Origin: Sthenelais limicola
Taxonomy: Eukaryota > Annelida > Polychaeta > Phyllodocida > Sigalionidae
DNA: 64,000 bases
Reading direction: 5' to 3'
Assembly: GCA_942159475.1 (NCBI GenBank)
Contig: OW804098.1
Coordinates: 111,544,620-111,608,619, forward strand
A program made the position numbers and the translations under genes. Each line of letters opens with the position of its first letter. The first letter of the stretch is position 1. Below the pieces are notes generated by a model. The model saw nothing but the letters and a program-made list of their open reading frames with translations. It did not search any database and was not told where the DNA came from. This document shows positions 27,001 through 33,000 of this stretch, piece after piece.

Positions 27001-30000
27001 TGAACAGACGAGATCAAGTCGATTCTAATTATGTTAATAAGACAGATGTATTATATTTTATGTTTGATATATTCAATATATTTATATTCGATTAATTTGG
27101 CTGGACAATTATCAATAAAGGATCTAAGTCTACTCCATAAAATATCCTTTAAAAATAATGGATATATTTAATATGTGATATATGTCTCAAAATGTGAGAC
27201 ATGGATTAATAAGAGTTGAAGTGTTAAGCCCCTTATTAAAGATGATAACAATCCAACAAAGAAATCTTTTGAATAGATCACTTTGGAAATTATTTTTTTT
27301 TGCGAATTGTGACTCATTTTCCTGAAACACATGACAGTTGTACACTGCTCTTGCAATAATTTTCTTTTTGAAAGATTTTTATTCAAATTGGTGGCAAGAC
27401 ACCTCACAAAGTAGTGATTTTCGTAGGCGGGCTTGACCGTGCAGTTTTACAAATAGTAGGGTGTTTATTCTACATATAGTTTCATTTGGTATTTGGTGAA
27501 TACATCAGCTGATACATATCCAAATTACATACATCGTGAAACAATACTGAAATCAAATTTTGATCAACTCATGTGGATGTGATAAATTAATGAGATGAGA
27601 TGAATGAAGGTGAAGGTAGTGGTTACTGTCTATTTCTACTTATATAGACTATTCCCGTAGTGAGCGAAGTGGTTGTGATAGTAGTATTGAAATATCATGT
27701 ATATATTATATACAATAATTATTTCAATTGGTGTCGCAAAGGAGACATGATGTCAGTAGATTATGCATATCAACAAGTTTTGATCGAGTTTGAAAGTTGA
27801 GTGGTCATAGTTTACTTACCTTCGTCTATAACAAGATAGGCCTCATCATTGTATCTTACTGTTGGACTGCTCCTTTCCCTCAGAAACCTAGTCTGGTCCT
27901 TCATTATCTGTCCACTAGGGCTCCGGAAGTATATGTCAGAGTCAGCCTTGACCTCATTTATGACCAAGCTATGAGAAAGTAAACAAAGAACGCAGTGGTT
28001 AAAATTTCTTTAGAATAAGATGAGATGTGTCCTAGGTCGATGCAATTGACATGATCCATGTATATGTAGGGGATTTAGTCATAATCTGCTTCTGGTAAGT
28101 AACACCAGCAAGCGCCACGGGTAAGCCGTGCCTGGTTTCCCCTTTGTATTTTACATAAAAGTCTTGTGCCTCTTCATTGTATTTCATCATAAGTTTTAAT
28201 AGCCATATCAGGCTTTATGATTTACTATTCTAGATAACAGCTGTACTGGAATCTCTCCTTCTTTACCGTTATTACTGCTTTATGTCTGTATGTGTGTAGG
28301 CACCGCTATGACTTGCACTCCTTAAGAGTGAGGTGCCTCCATACACCACCTACACGTAAGCTTCAGGAGAGCTTCACAAGCAGATAGAAATAAAGAAGGA
28401 AACTAGAGTTACGTCTATGTTGTGTCTTCTTTATTAGAACTCGAAAGCCGAACTTGGACAGTGGTGTGAGGGGAAAGATCACAACATATATACATATATA
28501 TGGGTCAGATCTTCAGAAAATTGCTATATGGCAAGAATAAAAATCTGAATTCAAGCGAGTAAGACTTGTATGAAAACATAGATTAAAGAAAGAGAAGTTT
28601 AGAACATTGTATAAAAGTAAAACAGAAGGAGAAATAAGAAGACATTGTATTGTTTAATGGAGAAGGCGCATTATATCTGATTAGTAATTAAGGGGTATTT
28701 ATTTGATGTTAATTTAACAAACAATATTTTACATTTGTATATTGAGGCCTTCTTGGAAGAGCTGGGAAATCCCAGAACGTTGTAGCCTATTTCCAGTTAT
28801 GTAACTGTATTTATAAAATGGAAATAAAAATATTCATATATATATATAAATGTACAATTCACCTTCACTAATTTTGAAGGAAGCTATAGATATTGCCTCC
28901 CCCTGGCCATACTTGTGGTAACTCCTTAAGGGCAGGTTCCATTGGTACATATACATATCTGTCATGCGGATACAGATCTGTCATGCGGATACAGATCTGT
29001 CACGCTGATACGGGAAACTATCTTGGAGTGAACCCATATGTCCAGGAAGAGTGGCAATATGCTAGCGCTGGCCTGAATGCCTATTTTTTCCTTTAGTAGA
29101 ATCGATAGCCCTTTGATTATCGATGGGTAATTATGTGTAAAACATTATATGGATATGTACTTTCTCCTGCCTTTCCCATTAGCACTAAACCACGCCAACC
29201 CACCCACCTTCCCTTTTGCCACAGAACTCGAGGGTCTCTCGAGTTCTGTGGAATAAGATAGCATCTACACGACCCAAAAATAAAAAATATAGTAGCTGCA
29301 CTGGCCAAGGCTTGAGCTTGCAATCCTCAGCTCTCTGTGCGAGTGACTTACCACTAGGCTATGAACCTTGAGTGGAGGAGTGAGGGTGAATGTTGCTAGT
29401 GTAGACTAGTGGTATGAGAAGGGCCAACGCATGGCAAGGAAGGAAAACGTCCATTACTCCTTTATTATGGCTATGATGACGGTCTTACTTTAAAACATTG
29501 ATCTAGAGTGGTTTAGGGGGCGTTCTGTGGCAACAGAAATGGGTAGATGTATCAGACCACTGTAAAAAGGCGATCGTGTGCCGTTTTGACCAAGTATCCT
29601 TTCTCTGAATAGAGAAACTGGCGGTCACGCCTCGGGATTAGATTTACCTAGCGGCACCTGGTGCCACAACTGAGTGACCATGGCGTCCAGAATGTAATGA
29701 CATCACAGAATGAATCCATACGAATGGGTATGGATACAAACCCAATCGCTACATGGAGCGATCGGTTTTATCGGATTCGGAGCCGGACCTGTTGATGCTT
29801 ACGGATATGCACACATGGAAGTATGACTGTATATTTTAATGTGAGCAAATTTTGCCGTATCCGTATCCATACCAATGGAACCAGCCTTTTACTCTTTCCC
29901 ACTACCCAACGGGCACTTTCGTCTCTCCTACCATCCATTTCACTCTCCTAGAATTATTATTTCCCACCCACCCAACTCCTCACCTAGAAACCGCTAGAAA

Positions 30001-33000
30001 CCAAATTATATATTGAAAGTGTCAGTAAACCCCAAAATATTATGAGCAAATCCATTTCTTTGCTATTGTTGAAATGTGACCACCCCAGTTTTACTTAATT
30101 CAACCTATCATTTAGCAAGTTTTACCCATTTAAAAGAGGGAAAAAGTAGTTCCACAGTTTAACACTCCATTCAAGGGGCCACTGTTTGCCTACGTCACAA
30201 AGTTTTGCCAATCTTGAAATGAACATGCAATGAACTGTCTGCAGACCAAAACAGACTGTGTTACATGTATAGTTCTCTGGTCAAAACAATGGCTGAAAGC
30301 AGTGACGGTGAACTGTTTCAATTGCTGGGAGATTGGGGGGGGGAAGGTTAGGGATATTATGTTCATTTCTGGTGCACCTTTGTGACATCACACAGCACTC
30401 TCAGTGCCCTCTTATGCTAAACAGACCTTTTCAACTAGGCTTTCCCAATTCGTGCCTGTAATTGACTATAAGTTAGACATAAATGGAAGTAAAAAAATTG
30501 ACACTTGGGTGTTGTATTTATGGCTCCATGAAATTTGTTGTCCTAAAAGTGACCAGGAACCCATTGATTGACCCTTTAATTTCACTAAATTTAAATTTTT
30601 CACTTCACCTTACCTAAATGTCATGTTGAAAATCTAGACTAAGGTATAATATTCAATCTATTAATTTCAAACTTTAAATTAATTATCTCATATTATTGTA
30701 TAATTTATCAACAATTAATTAAATAAAAATTGTCATCGCCCAAGCTTGACTTATCTTTATTTCATATATTATAATTAATAACATTCTGTTTAATTTTGGG
30801 TTTGCATGAATGCTCTCAGAAAAACCCTCGTTTAAGAAAGAGCTTCAAAATGCAATTTAGCATAGGAAAACATATTATATTATAAATCAACACAACACCA
30901 ACTATACTCAGACCCAGTATTCACCATTTTCCAGCCTAATTTAGCAAAATTCGCTAAATGTGTAGAGCTGCCAATCGTACATCCTCGGAAAATGTGACCA
31001 ATTTGCTTTGTTTTGAGGTTTTGTAACACAATATACCTAGAAGATGTTACCCCAGTGAAAATAAAATCTTTAAAAAAAAACAAGTTACCTATGATGTAAC
31101 TAACGATACAGTAATTATATATACGTACACTTTTGTATGCCTTACCTGTACCTTATTTTTGTCGTGTATTATATGTGATCCGTTTTAGGAAAATGAGTCA
31201 TAAGTCGCAAAATATGGATTTTGAGATATCATCATATTTGAAAAGAGGAGATCAAGCCGATTCTAATAATAGTAAACACTAGGACACCAAATATATATTT
31301 CTATATTTTAAGTTTGATATTTTTATTTTTGAAAAAAAAAGTTTGCAAGTTTCTGGATGGGTAATTACCAGTAAAGTAACTAAATATACTCCATACAAAG
31401 GTCTTCAAAACGCAGGGATATATTTAATACAACATCCTGAAATTTGTTACATAGATTTATATGACTATAAGTGCTAAACCCTCCATAACGATCAGAACAT
31501 TTCAATAAAGAGATCTTGTAATAAAACACTTTGAAAAATATCAATTTTGTGACTTATGACTCATTTTCCTGGAACACATCACATATACTCTATCATGTAT
31601 TATGTAGTGTACTGGTCAACGGATATCACCAATTGCCATTATTGTATACACATCAGTGTTTATTCCAAAACCGACGGGGTATTCGGAAGAGCTGTGACTA
31701 TTACAGACAATATTCCTTTTCCATTCTTCTTCTTTTAATTTATGTGAAATGGAAATAAAATGTTATAATAATAATTTACTCACTCATCACCATCTACCAG
31801 TTCAGTAAAGTTTGGACGGTAGTAGAAGTCGTCGAGTGTGGCAAGCTGGTAACCCTCGTCTTCACATAAGTCTCTTGCTTCAGCATGTGTGAGGTTTCCG
31901 CCTTCGACATCAAATAGGTACACCTCAAACCATTCTCCATTGACGTTCACTACAAATGTATAATTGTGATGTGTTCCAGGAAAATGAGTCACAAGTCGCA
32001 AAATAGATATTTTTCAAGATGAATTTTGAGCTTTATTTTCGTCTGAAATATGGGTTATTTGAGAGGATTGGTGGAAGTCAATTATATCTTTTCTGAAAAT
32101 CTGACCCATATAGAAACACTGAGTCTCTTGGCCTAGAACACTGGATCCATCCATTGGGCTTAACCACTGAAACAACTCAGCTTGGTCAATCACGGGAGAG
32201 CTACTCCTGCTGTTTCAGAAGCATTCTCAGCAAAGTGATAAAACAATGTTTATATTTTGAGCATAACCTTTTGGATATCTAGTAATTATTTGAACAAGGT
32301 TTAGTGGCCATAATGTGTACATGTATATGGGTCAGATTTTCAGAAAATATACAATTCATCTTCACCAATTCTCTCAAATGACCCAAATTTCAGACGAAAA
32401 TAAAGTTCAAAATACAGTTCAATCTAGCCAAACAGATTGCTAGAATAAATGCAATGCCGAATATACTCGAATTTACCTAGTATTGACTAAATTGCAGTCT
32501 AAATTGCAGACTAATTTACAGAATCGATTAAATGTGTAGAGCTGCCAATTGTACACCGTTTAAAACTTGTAAAGTATTAGGAAAATATATCCTATGCTAC
32601 CTTGAAAACAATTAGTATTGTCACGATCCATAATGCCATATATAAGGTTACGTAATATCACATTATTTTATTAAAGTGAACATGAGAAGTACATCTTATG
32701 ATACAGTGTCGCATAGCCATAGGATCCCTCTGATCTATATTGTAAAGAAGTCTAAGGGTTTTAGCCCATAGGTTCAGTAAGGTGAAGAAGTGAGACAAGA
32801 GTCTGGTGTAGCAGCAGTTCGTCCGGATTCGGCCTAGGCAGGTGTGACTCAGCGAGTACCTAAGACCTTGTCCATCCATTTATTTATACTCCAAAATCAT
32901 GAATTATTCATAGAATCAAACCCAAGAATTATTCCACTTACTCTTCCCCCTCTCTCTAATTGGTTGAGGGAGAGAGAGGATCTTCCCTGCCCACACACTG

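Larger units (their letters stand above)
28931..29886. mobile_element. Non-autonomous DNA element with GGCTGGTTCCATTGGTA-type inverted ends
   Basis: GGCAGGTTCCATTGGTA at 28931 pairs with TACCAATGGAACCAGCC ending 29886. A tandem GATACAGATCTGTCATGCG repeat follows the left end. The interior hosts a tRNA-like SINE and a perfect palindrome. No target duplication identified. Confidence 0.5.

Noticed and set aside
29252..29372. Functional tRNA gene
   Set aside because: A- and B-box-like motifs exist, but the acceptor and anticodon stems do not pair well; better explained as a SINE head. The same applies at 61695-61800.
30291..30350. Start of a gene ([17 protein letters not shown])
   Set aside because: Frame runs into a G run and stops, with no donor or continuation identified.
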